Origin: Verrucomicrobiales bacterium
GTDB taxonomy: Bacteria; Verrucomicrobiota; Verrucomicrobiia; Verrucomicrobiales; SLCJ01
Assembly (NCBI GenBank): GCA_024636835.1
Contig: JAGXGH010000056.1
Coordinates: forward strand, 1-64,000
Reading direction: 5' to 3'
DNA: 64,000 bases
The notes under the pieces were generated by a model. It saw nothing but the letters and a program-made list of their open reading frames with translations. It did not search any database and was not told the DNA's origin. Positions 1-9,730 of this stretch are shown here, piece after piece; position 1 is the stretch's first letter; every line of letters starts with the position of its first letter. The position numbers were made by a program, and so were the translations under genes.

Positions 1-212
1 ACTCTGGAACCAGCGACACCGAGATGCTGCCTGGAGCCGCTGACCATATGTGGGTCGAGACCTTGAGGCTCGGCGGAGTTACCGTAGAGGAAGATTTTCT
101 CCCGATTGGCACGCTCGACGTCGGTTTCCTTGTCGCAGCTTGAGAGCGCAAGGAGAGCAGGTAGAGCGAAAAGTAGTGCGAAGGGGTGTTTGGTGTGGAT
201 TGGGAAATTCAT
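1..212 (-). CDS. Oligopeptide ABC transporter substrate-binding lipoprotein, partial (C-terminus off the left edge)
   Basis: Only about 70 residues are visible. The N-terminus has a basic start, a hydrophobic stretch and a lipobox (Leu-Ser-Ser-Cys, Cys26), so the protein should be a lipid-anchored exported protein. After the Cys comes an acidic linker and then NSAEPQGLDPHMVSG, which matches the first strand of SBP_bac_5 peptide-binding proteins (typically 'EPxSLDPH'). It would capture peptides for an Opp/Dpp-type importer. It is transcribed away from the permease/ATPase operon starting at 499, across a 286-base shared upstream region, and that operon has its own second binding protein. The start is the ATG just before the hydrophobic segment. 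The residues after MVSG do not follow the usual family pattern closely, so the exact subfamily is uncertain. Confidence 0.75.
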   Translation of the reverse strand, partial: MNFPIHTKHPFALLFALPALLALSSCDKETDVERANREKIFLYGNSAEPQGLDPHMVSGSRQHLGVAGSR

Positions 213-498
213 TATAGGAAAATTGGTGCCGGAGTAGCTGGCAGTCAGATGCGTAGCAAGCTTCGTGCCGAGCATCAAGAGCTCGCGCCCTTTTCATTTC
301 TTGGCTCAATAAAACACCTGCCAACTAGGTGTTTGAATTGCGGGAGGATTCTGGCATAGATCGTGGTGTAAGATAGGCGATCAATAATACCTCGTCGGAA
401 TTCTTCAGGACTCTTGATTCATTGATTCAAGGGTGTTTAGGTTGGCGCTTGGTGAGGGTAATCCCATACTGGCGTAGATTGTCTTCAATGTTCTTATT

Positions 499-1890
499 AT
501 GAAAGCCTATTTCATTCGTCGTTTACTATTGGTGCCGATCACCCTGCTCGGCGTCACGATGATCGTGTTTGCGATTAGTCGTGCGGTTCCTGGTGGCCCT
601 GTTCAGATGGCGCTCCAGCAGGCAAGTCAAGGGAACGAGGATGGCAAGGGCTCCAACGATAAGACATCGGGCTCTATCGATGAGGACGAGATTGAAAAGC
701 TTGAGGAGGAGTTTGGTTATGACAAGCCAGTGGCACAGGCTTATCTACAGTGGCTGGGTCTGTGGAAGAAGGAGTCGAATATTTCAAAAGGGGAGTTCAA
801 GAGAGTGGAGCGTATCCGCAAGAGTGATATCGAAGATTCAGATTTAGAGACACTTGTTTTATTATCAGGTGAGGGGCGCATGGCAAAGATTACCCGAAGC
901 GACGCGGAGTCTACGGAAGTGAGTTCGGCTGTCTTTCTCGATACTGGCGAGCCGATTGCTGAAAATGGCTGGGAGTTTCGCATAGAGAGCCCGGACGATC
1001 GGGTGGAGCGTGCAGCGCGGCGACTCCAAAAAGGCACCCGCTTCGATGAAGAGGAGGGGCGCATCGTGATCGACCATGCTTCACCCACCGCAACTTACGC
1101 CTATCGTGCGGTTGCCTACAAAGGACGTTTCACAGGCCTGATGCAGGGCAATCTTGGCAGATCGTCATTCTATAATGATCGGGTGATCGATATGATTTTG
1201 GAGCGTATGCCGATTGCGCTGTATTTCGGATTGCTGACGGCCATCATCACCTACGGCGTTTGCATTCCACTGGGTATCGTCAAGGCATTGAAACACCGCA
1301 CGCTACTCGATAACTCGAGCTCAATCCTGATCTTTATAGGATACTCAGTGCCCGGGTTTGCACTCGGCGCGGTTCTTTTGGTTTACCTTGGTGCGCGGAT
1401 GCAGTGGTTCCCGCTCACCGGTCTGGTCTCAGCGGAATTCGACACCTTGGACACATGGAGCAAGATCAAAGATCTAGCGCATCACACTGTGCTGCCGTTG
1501 ATCGCCTACGTCACTGGTGGGTTTGCCGTGACTACAATGATGATGAAGAACAATTTGATGGACAATTTGTCAGCAGACTACGTGCGAACAGCGGTTGCAA
1601 AAGGGGTGAGCTTTCGCACAGCGGTGTTCCGCCATGCGTTTCGTAACTCATTTATTCCGATCGCTACGGGGCTCGGCAACTTGATCACGATTATCATTGG
1701 TGGATCGATGCTGATTGAGCAGGTTTTCGATATTCCAGGCTTCGGTTTGTTGCAGTTCCAAGCGATCCAAGACCGAGACATACCGGTGATCATGGGAACG
1801 CTGACCATTGCTGCATTCTTGATGCTTATCGGCAATATCCTCTCAGACTTTATTGTGTCGCTGGTCGACCCACGTATTAAATTCAACTAA
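499..1890 (+). CDS. Peptide ABC transporter permease, YejB/OppB type with large insert
   Basis: This is the first membrane subunit of the importer. Residues 7-27 form the usual first transmembrane helix. The C-terminal half (about 235-463) is a binding-protein-dependent permease domain with several membrane helices and an EAA-type cytoplasmic loop around residues 359-388 (DYVRTAVAKGVSF). The family is normally near 320-360 residues; this protein has 463 because of a roughly 170-residue charged insert (about 35-205) between helix 1 and the conserved GNLGRS segment. By topology the insert should be periplasmic. It heads an operon with the next permease 17 bases downstream. No clear Shine-Dalgarno sequence precedes the ATG. 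The assignment to the Yej-like branch is supported by the downstream long lipoprotein and paired ATPases. Confidence 0.88.
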   Translation: MKAYFIRRLLLVPITLLGVTMIVFAISRAVPGGPVQMALQQASQGNEDGKGSNDKTSGSIDEDEIEKLEEEFGYDKPVAQAYLQWLGLWKKESNISKGEFKRVERIRKSDIEDSDLETLVLLSGEGRMAKITRSDAESTEVSSAVFLDTGEPIAENGWEFRIESPDDRVERAARRLQKGTRFDEEEGRIVIDHASPTATYAYRAVAYKGRFTGLMQGNLGRSSFYNDRVIDMILERMPIALYFGLLTAIITYGVCIPLGIVKALKHRTLLDNSSSILIFIGYSVPGFALGAVLLVYLGARMQWFPLTGLVSAEFDTLDTWSKIKDLAHHTVLPLIAYVTGGFAVTTMMMKNNLMDNLSADYVRTAVAKGVSFRTAVFRHAFRNSFIPIATGLGNLITIIIGGSMLIEQVFDIPGFGLLQFQAIQDRDIPVIMGTLTIAAFLMLIGNILSDFIVSLVDPRIKFN

Positions 1891-1907
1891 GCCCGAACAC
1901 ACTTCTT

Positions 1908-3530
1908 ATGATACGAAAAATTGCTTGGGCGCTTCTGTTTCTCACTGTATTGGCGGTGATTGCAGACCCGCTTGGTCTCCAGCTACCTACTTTACGGTGG
2001 GCATTTAATGCTTCTCGGGAAATGAACTTCGGTATCGATTTCGAAACCGAACTGGGGGTGAAGGATATTTTTCCGCTCCCGGCCTACATCGGATGCGCGA
2101 TTCTAGTCATCTTCTCTGTAGTCCTCTTGGTGAAGTTTCCCCGTGGATACAAAGCGTCACCGATCACCCAGCGGCGTATTCAGCGGTTCAAAGATATTCG
2201 CCGAGGCTATGTGGCGTTTCTGATTCTGATTGGTCTTGCGTTTCTTGCCTCACTGGACCAGTTGATCGTCGGAAAGGAGGCACTCGTCGTCCGCTACAAC
2301 GGTGAACTGTTCTTCCCCGCTTTCGTACGAGAAAAACCAGAGGGAGCTGCATTCGGACTCGAAGGCGATGCGTCGAAGAGCGCACCACAGTATCGCAAGC
2401 TCCGCGAAGAGTTTGCCGATGGCGGTGCACGCGATCGCTCTGCTGACGGTGGCGACAACTGGGTGCTCATGCCTATCGTGCCTTTCGCGTCGACGAATGA
2501 TACGATTGCCGCTCAGTTACAGGAGATTGAACGCCGCGGCGACGGCTTGCTCTACGAGCCAGGTGCGAAAAAGCCGTTCAATGGTGTTGTGGCGCGGGTA
2601 TACGATGAAGACCGACCCGAGAGGATGCACACGCGCTTTCAAGTTCGTCGTGGTCTGCCTAGCGGTAGTATGAGTGGTTGGGACGACAGTGGTGTGCGTG
2701 TCTATACGGCTGATTACCGAGATGGTGAGCAGCTCTCGGAGCGTTACACAGGCGAGTCTACGCTGGATGAATTTAAGTCGCTAGGTGATGGGCTTCTGCT
2801 GGCGATCTCGCATTCCAACCCTGTCCAGCCCTTGCCCAAAAACGGGCATTTGCTGGGAACTACTTCTCAGGGCTTTGACGTTGTCGCTTATCTTTACGGT
2901 GGATTGCAGGTGAACTTCAAAGCGGCGATGATCTATATTCCGATTGTCTACGTAATCGGGATTTCGGTTGGATTGCTGATGGGGTTCTTTGGAGGAAGTT
3001 TTGACCTTGTCGTGCAACGCCTTATCGAGGTGTTTTCCAATATTCCCTTTCTCTTCGTGGTGATTATCATCAGCGAGAGCGTGCCTGACATCTACAAGGG
3101 CTTGGGGCCGATTCTTATCATTCTCATATTGTTTGGTTGGATGGGGATGACTTATCTCATGCGAACGGCCGCCCTCAAGGAAAAGGCACGAGACTACGTG
3201 GCGTCGGCACGTGTAATAGGTGCTCCAACTTCGACGATTCTGTTCAAGCATATCCTACCAAATGCGGTGGCGATTCTTGTCACGCTTATACCGTTCTCGG
3301 TCTCCGGTCTGATCATGTCACTCACTTCATTAGACTATCTCGGTTTCGGATTGCCGCAAAAATATCCAACCTGGGGGCGCTTACTCCAAGATGGTTTGAA
3401 CAACCTCTCAGCCTCGTGGTTGGCAACGTCTGCATTCCTTGCGCTCGTCACCGTGTTGATCCTCGTCACCTTTGTCGGTGAGGCGGTTCGAGAAGCTTTC
3501 GACCCCAAGAAGTTTACCACATACCAGTAA
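1908..3530 (+). CDS. Peptide ABC transporter permease, YejE/OppC type with large periplasmic insert
   Basis: This is the second membrane subunit. The N-terminal part has three hydrophobic segments (about 4-20, 62-80, 98-118). A soluble charged region (about 125-325) follows, then the classical permease domain from about residue 330, with an EAA loop near residues 427-457 (DYVASARVIGAPTSTILF then a conserved Leu-Pro). At 540 residues it is much longer than typical OppC/YejE proteins (around 300-350); the extra length is the middle soluble region. It pairs with the 463-residue permease upstream, which carries its own insert, so the two inserts may together make a periplasmic platform for the binding protein (inference). 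Its stop shares one base with the start of the next gene (TAATG), indicating translational coupling. Confidence 0.88.
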   Translation: MIRKIAWALLFLTVLAVIADPLGLQLPTLRWAFNASREMNFGIDFETELGVKDIFPLPAYIGCAILVIFSVVLLVKFPRGYKASPITQRRIQRFKDIRRGYVAFLILIGLAFLASLDQLIVGKEALVVRYNGELFFPAFVREKPEGAAFGLEGDASKSAPQYRKLREEFADGGARDRSADGGDNWVLMPIVPFASTNDTIAAQLQEIERRGDGLLYEPGAKKPFNGVVARVYDEDRPERMHTRFQVRRGLPSGSMSGWDDSGVRVYTADYRDGEQLSERYTGESTLDEFKSLGDGLLLAISHSNPVQPLPKNGHLLGTTSQGFDVVAYLYGGLQVNFKAAMIYIPIVYVIGISVGLLMGFFGGSFDLVVQRLIEVFSNIPFLFVVIIISESVPDIYKGLGPILIILILFGWMGMTYLMRTAALKEKARDYVASARVIGAPTSTILFKHILPNAVAILVTLIPFSVSGLIMSLTSLDYLGFGLPQKYPTWGRLLQDGLNNLSASWLATSAFLALVTVLILVTFVGEAVREAFDPKKFTTYQ

Positions 3531-5719
3531 TGATTTTGAATTTACAACTTCGCGCTGCGTTTGGCGCTGTGCTTTGTGCGCTAGCCTTAGCTGGGTGCGC
3601 TGAGGATTCGGCGCCCGCAGGATCTGTATCCAAAGATGGACTGGATGAGTTTATTCCGGTGTATAACGAATACATCGCCGATTGGTTGGCGCAGCAGGCT
3701 GAAGATACGAAGAAACTGATCGCCGAAAAAGAAAAACAGATCGCCAGCGCCAAAGAGGAAGGGAACCCCACCACCTCGCTCGCAGCTGAACTCGATTCCT
3801 TGACGCGCGATTTGGATCGCATCCTCTATCGCCAATCGCACGACGGGTATTTTTCCATCAAGACTTCAGCGGATGTGCCTAAGGATTTGGTCTGGCAGGA
3901 CGGCATGGATCAGCCTGAGGTCGGCGATCCTCGGGCGCTTAAGGGCGGGACGCTCAACCAACCGATGGTAACCTTTCCTCCGACATTGCGTCGCTTCGGA
4001 CCGAAATCGAACCACGGCTATCGTGGCTACTTCTACGATGACGTGGAGATGCTACTGGTCGGCATGCATCCTTTGACCGGGCAGTTTATCCCAGCAATCG
4101 CCATTCGCTGGGCAGCAGGCGCTGACGGTAGAACGATGTTCTACGAAATTGACCCCGATGCACGATATACAGATGGCTCACCAATCCTTGCGAAGGATTT
4201 CCTTCGCGGTGTCTACGTGCGTGCATCGGATAATGTAGTCGACCCATTTTACTCACAATATCTCCGCGAACAGTTTGCCAACTTCACCGTTTACTCCGAC
4301 CGCTTTTTATCCATTTCACTGCCTGAGCCGAAACCGTTACTGCCACTCTATGCGTCCATGTATCCAGCGGGCGAGAAGTTCTACAAAAACTACGGCCCCG
4401 ATTATGTCGAGCGCTACAACTGGATGCACGAGCCGAGCACCGGTCCGTATTATATCCGTCCTGAGGATGTGAAGAAGGGGCGCTCAGTAACGCTGACACG
4501 GAGCAAAGACTGGTGGCTGAAAGATCACAAGTTCTACAAAAATTTATTCAATGTCGATCGCATTCAGTTCAACCTTGTGCGGAACACATCGAAAGCTTTC
4601 GAAATGTTTCGCGCTGGTCAGATAGACTACTATCCGATTACCGCGCCAGATTATTGGTATCGTCGGTCGGAGATTCAGCCGGTGTTCGATGGCTACATTG
4701 AGCGTTATACTTTCTACAATCAGTACCCACGCGTTCCGCGTGGTCTCTATTTGAATGTCGACAAGCCTATTCTGAAAGATCCGAACATGCGGATCGGACT
4801 CGCTTATGCAACGAACTGGCAGCGAGTGATCGATGCGATCTTTAACGGAGACTTCTCTCGGTTACAGAATTTCTCTGAAGGTTTTGGGCCGTTCACCAAT
4901 CCCAATGTGAAGGCACGTCCGTTCTCGATTTCCAAGGCGCAGGAATACTTTGCCAAGGCCGGTTTTGATCGCAAGGGAGCAGATGGGATTCTGGTAAACG
5001 CGAAGGGCGAAAAACTCTCCATCCCGATCGTTTGCGATTCCAATCCACAGGTGGTTCAGATGATGGCGGTGTTGGCTGAAGAGGCAAAGAAAGCAGGTTT
5101 GGAATACCGTATCGACGGTAGGGAGCGGACATCCTCCTTTAAATATATGTCAGAGAAGAAGCACCACATCGCCTTCTCAGGGTGGGGAGTGACTCCACCA
5201 TTCCCTCGTTATTACCAGTTCCTGCACTCCTCGAATGCTTACACGGAGGAAGGAGCGGTAAAGCCAGATACAAACAATCTAAACAGTTACGCCGATCCGA
5301 AAATGGATGGTCTCACAATGCAAGTGCGCTACGCAACAGATGTCGAGACGATCAAGAAGGCATCCTGGGAGGTTCAGCAGATCATTCATGATGAAGCCTT
5401 GTTCATTCCTGGTTATGTCACCGACTTCGTGCGCGTTGGCTGTTGGCGCTGGGTGCGCTGGCCGGACACGGAGGCGATGCCATTCTGTTTTCCGGTTATT
5501 TACGAGCCATTTGATAGTCATGCATTCTGGATCGATCCGGAGATCAAAAAGGAGACACTTCAGGCGATTCAGGAGGGCAAGACCTTTCCCGAGGTGCAGC
5601 GAACCATTTCGAAATTCCGCGACTGGGAAGCGCCGCTCACTGATGAGCTTCCATTGCCACCGAGCGCGAGCGCTGATGCTCCTCAGAGCGAAGAGAACTC
5701 AACCAACAACGAGCAATGA
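3530..5719 (+). CDS. Extracellular oligopeptide-binding lipoprotein (SBP_bac_5, YejA-like)
   Basis: The 729-residue protein has a lipoprotein signal with lipobox LAGC (Cys23). A predicted coiled coil follows (about 55-105; rich in Lys/Glu/Ala), and then a long solute-binding protein family 5 domain (about 135-665), with motifs such as ALKGGTLN and YTDGSPILAKDFLRGV that are typical of peptide-binding proteins. The C-terminal tail is low-complexity and acidic. It would be tethered outside the cytoplasmic membrane and deliver peptides, or other amino-linked solutes as in YejA systems, to the two permeases. The coiled-coil spacer between lipid anchor and binding domain is unusual. Start and stop codons overlap both neighbours (TAATG upstream, ATGA downstream), so the whole five-gene set is coupled. 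Confidence 0.87.
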   Translation: MILNLQLRAAFGAVLCALALAGCAEDSAPAGSVSKDGLDEFIPVYNEYIADWLAQQAEDTKKLIAEKEKQIASAKEEGNPTTSLAAELDSLTRDLDRILYRQSHDGYFSIKTSADVPKDLVWQDGMDQPEVGDPRALKGGTLNQPMVTFPPTLRRFGPKSNHGYRGYFYDDVEMLLVGMHPLTGQFIPAIAIRWAAGADGRTMFYEIDPDARYTDGSPILAKDFLRGVYVRASDNVVDPFYSQYLREQFANFTVYSDRFLSISLPEPKPLLPLYASMYPAGEKFYKNYGPDYVERYNWMHEPSTGPYYIRPEDVKKGRSVTLTRSKDWWLKDHKFYKNLFNVDRIQFNLVRNTSKAFEMFRAGQIDYYPITAPDYWYRRSEIQPVFDGYIERYTFYNQYPRVPRGLYLNVDKPILKDPNMRIGLAYATNWQRVIDAIFNGDFSRLQNFSEGFGPFTNPNVKARPFSISKAQEYFAKAGFDRKGADGILVNAKGEKLSIPIVCDSNPQVVQMMAVLAEEAKKAGLEYRIDGRERTSSFKYMSEKKHHIAFSGWGVTPPFPRYYQFLHSSNAYTEEGAVKPDTNNLNSYADPKMDGLTMQVRYATDVETIKKASWEVQQIIHDEALFIPGYVTDFVRVGCWRWVRWPDTEAMPFCFPVIYEPFDSHAFWIDPEIKKETLQAIQEGKTFPEVQRTISKFRDWEAPLTDELPLPPSASADAPQSEENSTNNEQ

Positions 5720-6711
5720 GCGACCATATTCTTGAGGTGAGAAATCTGAAAACCGGTTTCGATACGGATAGCGGCCAAGTCGTCGCCGTTGACGATGTGT
5801 CGTTCTCTGTTCCCAAGGGTAAAACGGTCGGGATCGTCGGTGAGTCCGGCTGTGGTAAATCGGTGACGGCGATGTCAATCGTCCAATTATTGCCGCAACC
5901 CATGGGACACATTTTGGGCGGAGAGATCATCTTCAAAGGTGAAAACCTCGTCGGTGCCAGCAGTGAACGGATTCACAGTGTTCGGGGTGGCGAAATTGGT
6001 GTGATTTTTCAAGAACCAATGACCGCCTTGAACCCCGTCCATCGGATTGGCCGACAGATTACAGAGTCGATTTTACACCATAAGAAAGTGAGTAAGCGCG
6101 AGGCGCTGGTGCTTGCCGTAGAGATGCTCAAGAAGGTCGGAATTCCGGCGCCAGAGCAACGTGTGAATGAATATCCACACCAACTCTCCGGTGGCATGCG
6201 GCAGCGTGTGGTGATCGCCATTGCCTTGGCTTGTGGCCCTGCGCTACTGATTGCGGATGAGCCAACAACGGCTCTAGATGTTACGGTTCAGGCGCAGATT
6301 CTCGACTTGCTCAAGGATCTCCAGCGAGACATGGGAATGTCGACGATTATGATTACTCACGACCTCGGAGTGATTGCAGAAACCTGCGATGAAGTTGTCG
6401 TGATGTATGCCGGGCGAGTCGTCGAACGTGCGAGTGCACGCGATCTCTTTACCAACCCGACCCACGCTTACACACGAGGCTTGCTGAACTCCATCCCGCG
6501 CTTGGACAATGTGCGCAAATCGCGGCTTAATACCATTCCCGGACAAGTCGCATCAATCATGGATTTCGTTCCTGGTTGTCGGTTTTGTCAGCGAATGAAT
6601 CGTGAAGGGGAGACGCTTCAAATCCGTCCAAGCTTCGAAGAAATTGCACCTGATCACTGGGTTGAAGCTTGCCCAGTTTGCGTCAAAACGCGTGACCCAC
6701 TTTCCGTATGA
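5716..6711 (+). CDS. Peptide ABC transporter ATP-binding protein, OppD/DppD type
   Basis: This is a cytoplasmic ATPase energising the importer. Visible motifs are Walker A GESGCGKS (about residue 42), the ABC signature LSGGMRQR (about 158), Walker B LLIADEPTTALD (about 177) and the switch His in TIMITHDLG. The C-terminal oligo_HPY region ends in a cysteine cluster (PGCRFCQR ... ACPVC), a pattern seen in OppD/DppD proteins and known in some members to hold an iron-sulfur cluster or metal. Length 331 is normal. It overlaps the binding protein by ATGA and the second ATPase by ATGATG, so it is certainly co-transcribed. Confidence 0.92.
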   Translation: MSDHILEVRNLKTGFDTDSGQVVAVDDVSFSVPKGKTVGIVGESGCGKSVTAMSIVQLLPQPMGHILGGEIIFKGENLVGASSERIHSVRGGEIGVIFQEPMTALNPVHRIGRQITESILHHKKVSKREALVLAVEMLKKVGIPAPEQRVNEYPHQLSGGMRQRVVIAIALACGPALLIADEPTTALDVTVQAQILDLLKDLQRDMGMSTIMITHDLGVIAETCDEVVVMYAGRVVERASARDLFTNPTHAYTRGLLNSIPRLDNVRKSRLNTIPGQVASIMDFVPGCRFCQRMNREGETLQIRPSFEEIAPDHWVEACPVCVKTRDPLSV

Positions 6712-7772
6712 TGACCTCCACAGAGAGCCCAATTTTAACACCGCCTGAAGTTCCTGCAGGAACTCCAATCCTAGAGGCGAAAGAGCTGAAGATGCACTTC
6801 CCGGTGCGCGGTGGTGTGACCTTGCGACAAGTCGGCGCGGTGAAGGCCGTCGATGGTGTGTCGTTCCACGTCAACTCCGGCGAGACCCTAGGGCTGGTTG
6901 GTGAGTCGGGCTGTGGTAAGTCCACCCTCGGCAAATGTCTCGTCCGGCTGCATCAGCCGACGGCGGGTAGCGTGCGTTTCAAAGGGAAGGAGCTTTCAGG
7001 CATGAGTCAATCAGCATTACGTCCCTTGCGCTGCGACTTCCAAATGGTCTTCCAAGACCCTGCGGAGTCGCTGAACGCTCGGATGTCGGTCGGTCAGATC
7101 ATTGCCGAACCGCTATTGGTGCAAAAAATCGGCACCCGTGAGTCCCGTCAGAAGACGGTGGAAGAGTTGTTGAATTGTGTCGGACTTCCCAAAGGTGCGG
7201 CGCAGAAATTCTCGTTTGAGTTTTCCGGTGGTCAGCGTCAGCGGATAGGAATCGCACGTGCGCTTGCTCTCAATCCGGATCTGTTAATTCTCGATGAACC
7301 GGTTTCCGCGCTCGACGTCTCAGTGCAATCTCAGGTTCTCAATCTGTTGATGGATCTACAAAATGAGTTTGGCTTGTCCTATCTATTCATTGCCCACGAC
7401 CTCGCGGTGGTGAAGCACATCAGCGACCGCGTTGCGGTGATGTATCTCGGGAAGATTGTTGAGCTCGCGGATGCCGACACGATTTATACCAACCCGAAAC
7501 ACGCCTATACCAAAGCGTTGTTGAGTGCGATTCCTCATCCCGACCCGCTACGTGAACGCACGCACAAACCGCTGCCAGGCGATGTGCCTTCTCCGATCAA
7601 CCCACCAGAGGGGAGTGCCTTCGGTAACCGTATAAATCATCCTAACTATGAACAGACGGTAGGGATGGATTTATCTCTCGTCGAGATCGAGCCCGAACAC
7701 TTTGTCGCCGCCGACCCCTGCTGCCTTGAAGCGGAGGATTGGGCGAAAGTGCAGTCAATGCGTGCTCTTTAG
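6708..7772 (+). CDS. Peptide ABC transporter ATP-binding protein, OppF/DppF type
   Basis: This is the second ATPase, forming a heterodimer with the preceding OppD-type subunit. It has Walker A GESGCGKST (about residue 65), signature FSGGQRQR, Walker B LLILDEPVSALD and the H-loop IAHDLAVV, followed by an oligo_HPY C-terminal segment. The 354-residue length fits. A DEPVSALD Walker B is typical of OppF rather than OppD, which supports the assignment. It is the last gene of the 499-7772 operon; no obvious T-tracted terminator follows directly. Confidence 0.92.
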   Translation: MMTSTESPILTPPEVPAGTPILEAKELKMHFPVRGGVTLRQVGAVKAVDGVSFHVNSGETLGLVGESGCGKSTLGKCLVRLHQPTAGSVRFKGKELSGMSQSALRPLRCDFQMVFQDPAESLNARMSVGQIIAEPLLVQKIGTRESRQKTVEELLNCVGLPKGAAQKFSFEFSGGQRQRIGIARALALNPDLLILDEPVSALDVSVQSQVLNLLMDLQNEFGLSYLFIAHDLAVVKHISDRVAVMYLGKIVELADADTIYTNPKHAYTKALLSAIPHPDPLRERTHKPLPGDVPSPINPPEGSAFGNRINHPNYEQTVGMDLSLVEIEPEHFVAADPCCLEAEDWAKVQSMRAL

Positions 7773-8285
7773 ATGGGGTTCATTCCCGCCAAGCTCGTCA
7801 TCGAAAGTCACAACTCGCGATCAAGCCGTGGATAAAAAACATTTCGCCAGCGCATTACACGCCTGGAGGGATGCCTTTTTAGTCGTCCGTATTTAAAGAT
7901 GGCACAACCCGGGCGTCAAGAGTCAGGGAATGAAAGCTTATCACTCATCATAGGCATCGGTAAAACAGCACACCGGCACATCTCACACCGAAGTGCCACA
8001 TGCCAACCGTGACGTGACCATCTCGGAGACGCCCAGTCTGGTCTCAACTTCAACCCGTTCCGCCAATGCGGGGCGCACACTCCCTTGCTACTTCAGGCAT
8101 CAGGTAGAAAGGGGTTGAAACGCGCTCATCGCGAGGGGCACCGCCTTTTTACGCGACTAGCCCATGGGTAACGCCCTGGGTTCCTCTAACAACTATAATC
8201 TCGTGCATTCATGAATGTTTCCGGATTGAGGATAATATAGTCGACTACTGTACAGACGGTCCCCAAGCTAAATCCTAACAGAGTC
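7773..8285. other. Intergenic region between peptide importer and alginate-lyase-fold gene
   Basis: About 510 bases without a supportable gene. There are short palindromes (CCCATGGG at 8161-8168) and GC-rich patches but no hairpin with a clear T-tract. The last ~130 bases are AT-rich and could hold the promoter of the gene at 8286; no convincing -35/-10 pair was identified. Confidence 0.5.
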
Positions 8286-9497
8286 ATGAACACCATGAAT
8301 TTCCCCAACCCCACCATTGTTGCCAAAATGATGGCGATATTCTGCGCTCTGATTGCAGGAACAGTATTTGCCCAGGACACGCAGAACACGGAGGATTTCA
8401 AGCTCGTCGAAATGGAGCGCGCGAGGATTCTCAAAAAAGCGGAGAATTACCTCGATCAAGCGCCACGCACGATCGTGGATGATCGATGTGAAAGAAGCGC
8501 GGGCGGCGTGCATGATTTTTACTCCGAGGGTGATTACTGGTGGCCAAATCCGAATGACCCCGACGGCCCGTATGTCAGACGCGATGGCGAGACGAATCCT
8601 GACAACTTCGTCGCTCACCGCAAATCACTGCTTCGGCTCAGCGAGATCATCGGAACCCTCAGCTCCGCCTATTTGATCACCAACGAAGAGAAATACGCCG
8701 CCCATGCCGTGACCCATCTCAAGGCATGGTTTGTCTCTCCAGAGACCCGTATGAATCCGAATCTCTTGTATGGACAAGCGATCAAAGGACGCTACACAGG
8801 ACGAAGTATCGGGATTATCGATACGCTCCATCTTACAGAGGTTGCACTCGGCGCGAAATGGCTCAGTGATTCCCAATCGTTCAGTCCCGCTGACCAAGCC
8901 TCGGTCAAAGCATGGTTCAGCGCATACCTCAACTGGATCAACACCCACGAATACGGAATAGCCGAAAAGAACCACCCCAACAACCATGGTGTTTGCTGGT
9001 CGCTGCAGGCGGCTGCTTTTGCCCGTCTCGTGGGCGACGAAGAAATCCTCAAATGGGTCCGCAATCAATTCAAAACCGTCTATGTGAAGGAGATGATGAA
9101 CCGCAAGGGGGGATTCCCGGCCGAGCTCAAACGCACCAAATCCTATGGATATTCGCTCTTCGTCATCGATGCCATGGCGGGAGTGGCTCAAATCGCCTCC
9201 GCACCAGACGATGACCTCTGGACCTACGAGATGCCTGATGGGCGTGGAATGAAGAGAGCGATGGAATTCATCGTTCCCTTCATCATGGACAAGGAAAGTT
9301 GGCCCCAAAAACCGGATATCATGTATTGGGACGAGTGGCCGGTACGGCACCCCAGCCTGCTGCTCGCAGGTCTGAAGTTTGACAATGCGGAGTATCTGTC
9401 CACTTGGCATAAATTGGAACCAGACCCAACGGTTTACGAGGTTTTGCGCAACCTGCCGATGCGACACCCTCTGCTGTGGGCGGTAAAATCCTTCTAG
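8286..9497 (+). CDS. Alginate-lyase-fold (PF05426) exported protein
   Basis: This is a secreted (alpha/alpha)-barrel polysaccharide lyase candidate. Residues 1-29 are a signal peptide (cleavage predicted after VFA). The mature part carries hallmarks of the alginate lyase family: YWWPNP near residue 81, GRYTGRSIGIIDTLHL near 170, and NNHGVCW near 235. The Asn-His of that last motif is expected in the active site of this fold. Families PL5 and PL38 share the domain, so the substrate could be alginate, glucuronan or another uronic-acid polymer. At 403 residues it is a full-length single-domain enzyme. It stands alone, with a long upstream gap and a scarred non-coding zone downstream. It probably contributes uronate cleavage to the adjacent polysaccharide-degrading region. 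Confidence 0.85.
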   Translation: MNTMNFPNPTIVAKMMAIFCALIAGTVFAQDTQNTEDFKLVEMERARILKKAENYLDQAPRTIVDDRCERSAGGVHDFYSEGDYWWPNPNDPDGPYVRRDGETNPDNFVAHRKSLLRLSEIIGTLSSAYLITNEEKYAAHAVTHLKAWFVSPETRMNPNLLYGQAIKGRYTGRSIGIIDTLHLTEVALGAKWLSDSQSFSPADQASVKAWFSAYLNWINTHEYGIAEKNHPNNHGVCWSLQAAAFARLVGDEEILKWVRNQFKTVYVKEMMNRKGGFPAELKRTKSYGYSLFVIDAMAGVAQIASAPDDDLWTYEMPDGRGMKRAMEFIVPFIMDKESWPQKPDIMYWDEWPVRHPSLLLAGLKFDNAEYLSTWHKLEPDPTVYEVLRNLPMRHPLLWAVKSF

Positions 9498-9506
9498 GTC
9501 CAGAAA

Positions 9507-9730
9507 GAACAAGGACACCCAGGAACGAAATAGGGGTCGGGAACGGAACGAAACGAAAATAGGGGTTGGAAGAATATTGTTGTTGTGGCTGTGTTGGCTA
9601 CGCGGCTGGAAGCCACGGTCACGTTATGTTGCATTCGCGTCGCGAATAAGGCTGCGAACCACGAGAACGCGAAAACGAAGACAGAACAGCCATGATTCAC
9701 CGACATGTTAAATCATGGGTGTCCTTGTTC
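9507..9730. repeat. REP-like non-coding element bounded by 15-base inverted repeats
   Basis: The ends are a perfect 15-base inverted repeat, GAACAAGGACACCCA at 9507-9521 and its reverse complement at 9716-9730. Inside are two imperfect direct repeats, AACGAAATAGGGGTCGG at 9524-9540 and AACGAAAATAGGGGTTGG at 9552-9569, and a 15-base palindrome ATTCGCG-T-CGCGAAT at 9633-9647. There is no transposase. Palindromic and GGGGTC-type repeats of this kind resemble REP sequences mobilised by Y1-type (RAYT) transposases; that is inference. The right end coincides exactly with the point where the cas1 fragment loses its reading frame. Confidence 0.6.

Noticed and set aside
741-1088. Antisense frames over the first permease, and similar antisense frames over most large genes
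   Set aside because: They mirror the codon structure of strongly supported genes on the other strand and show no domain of their own.
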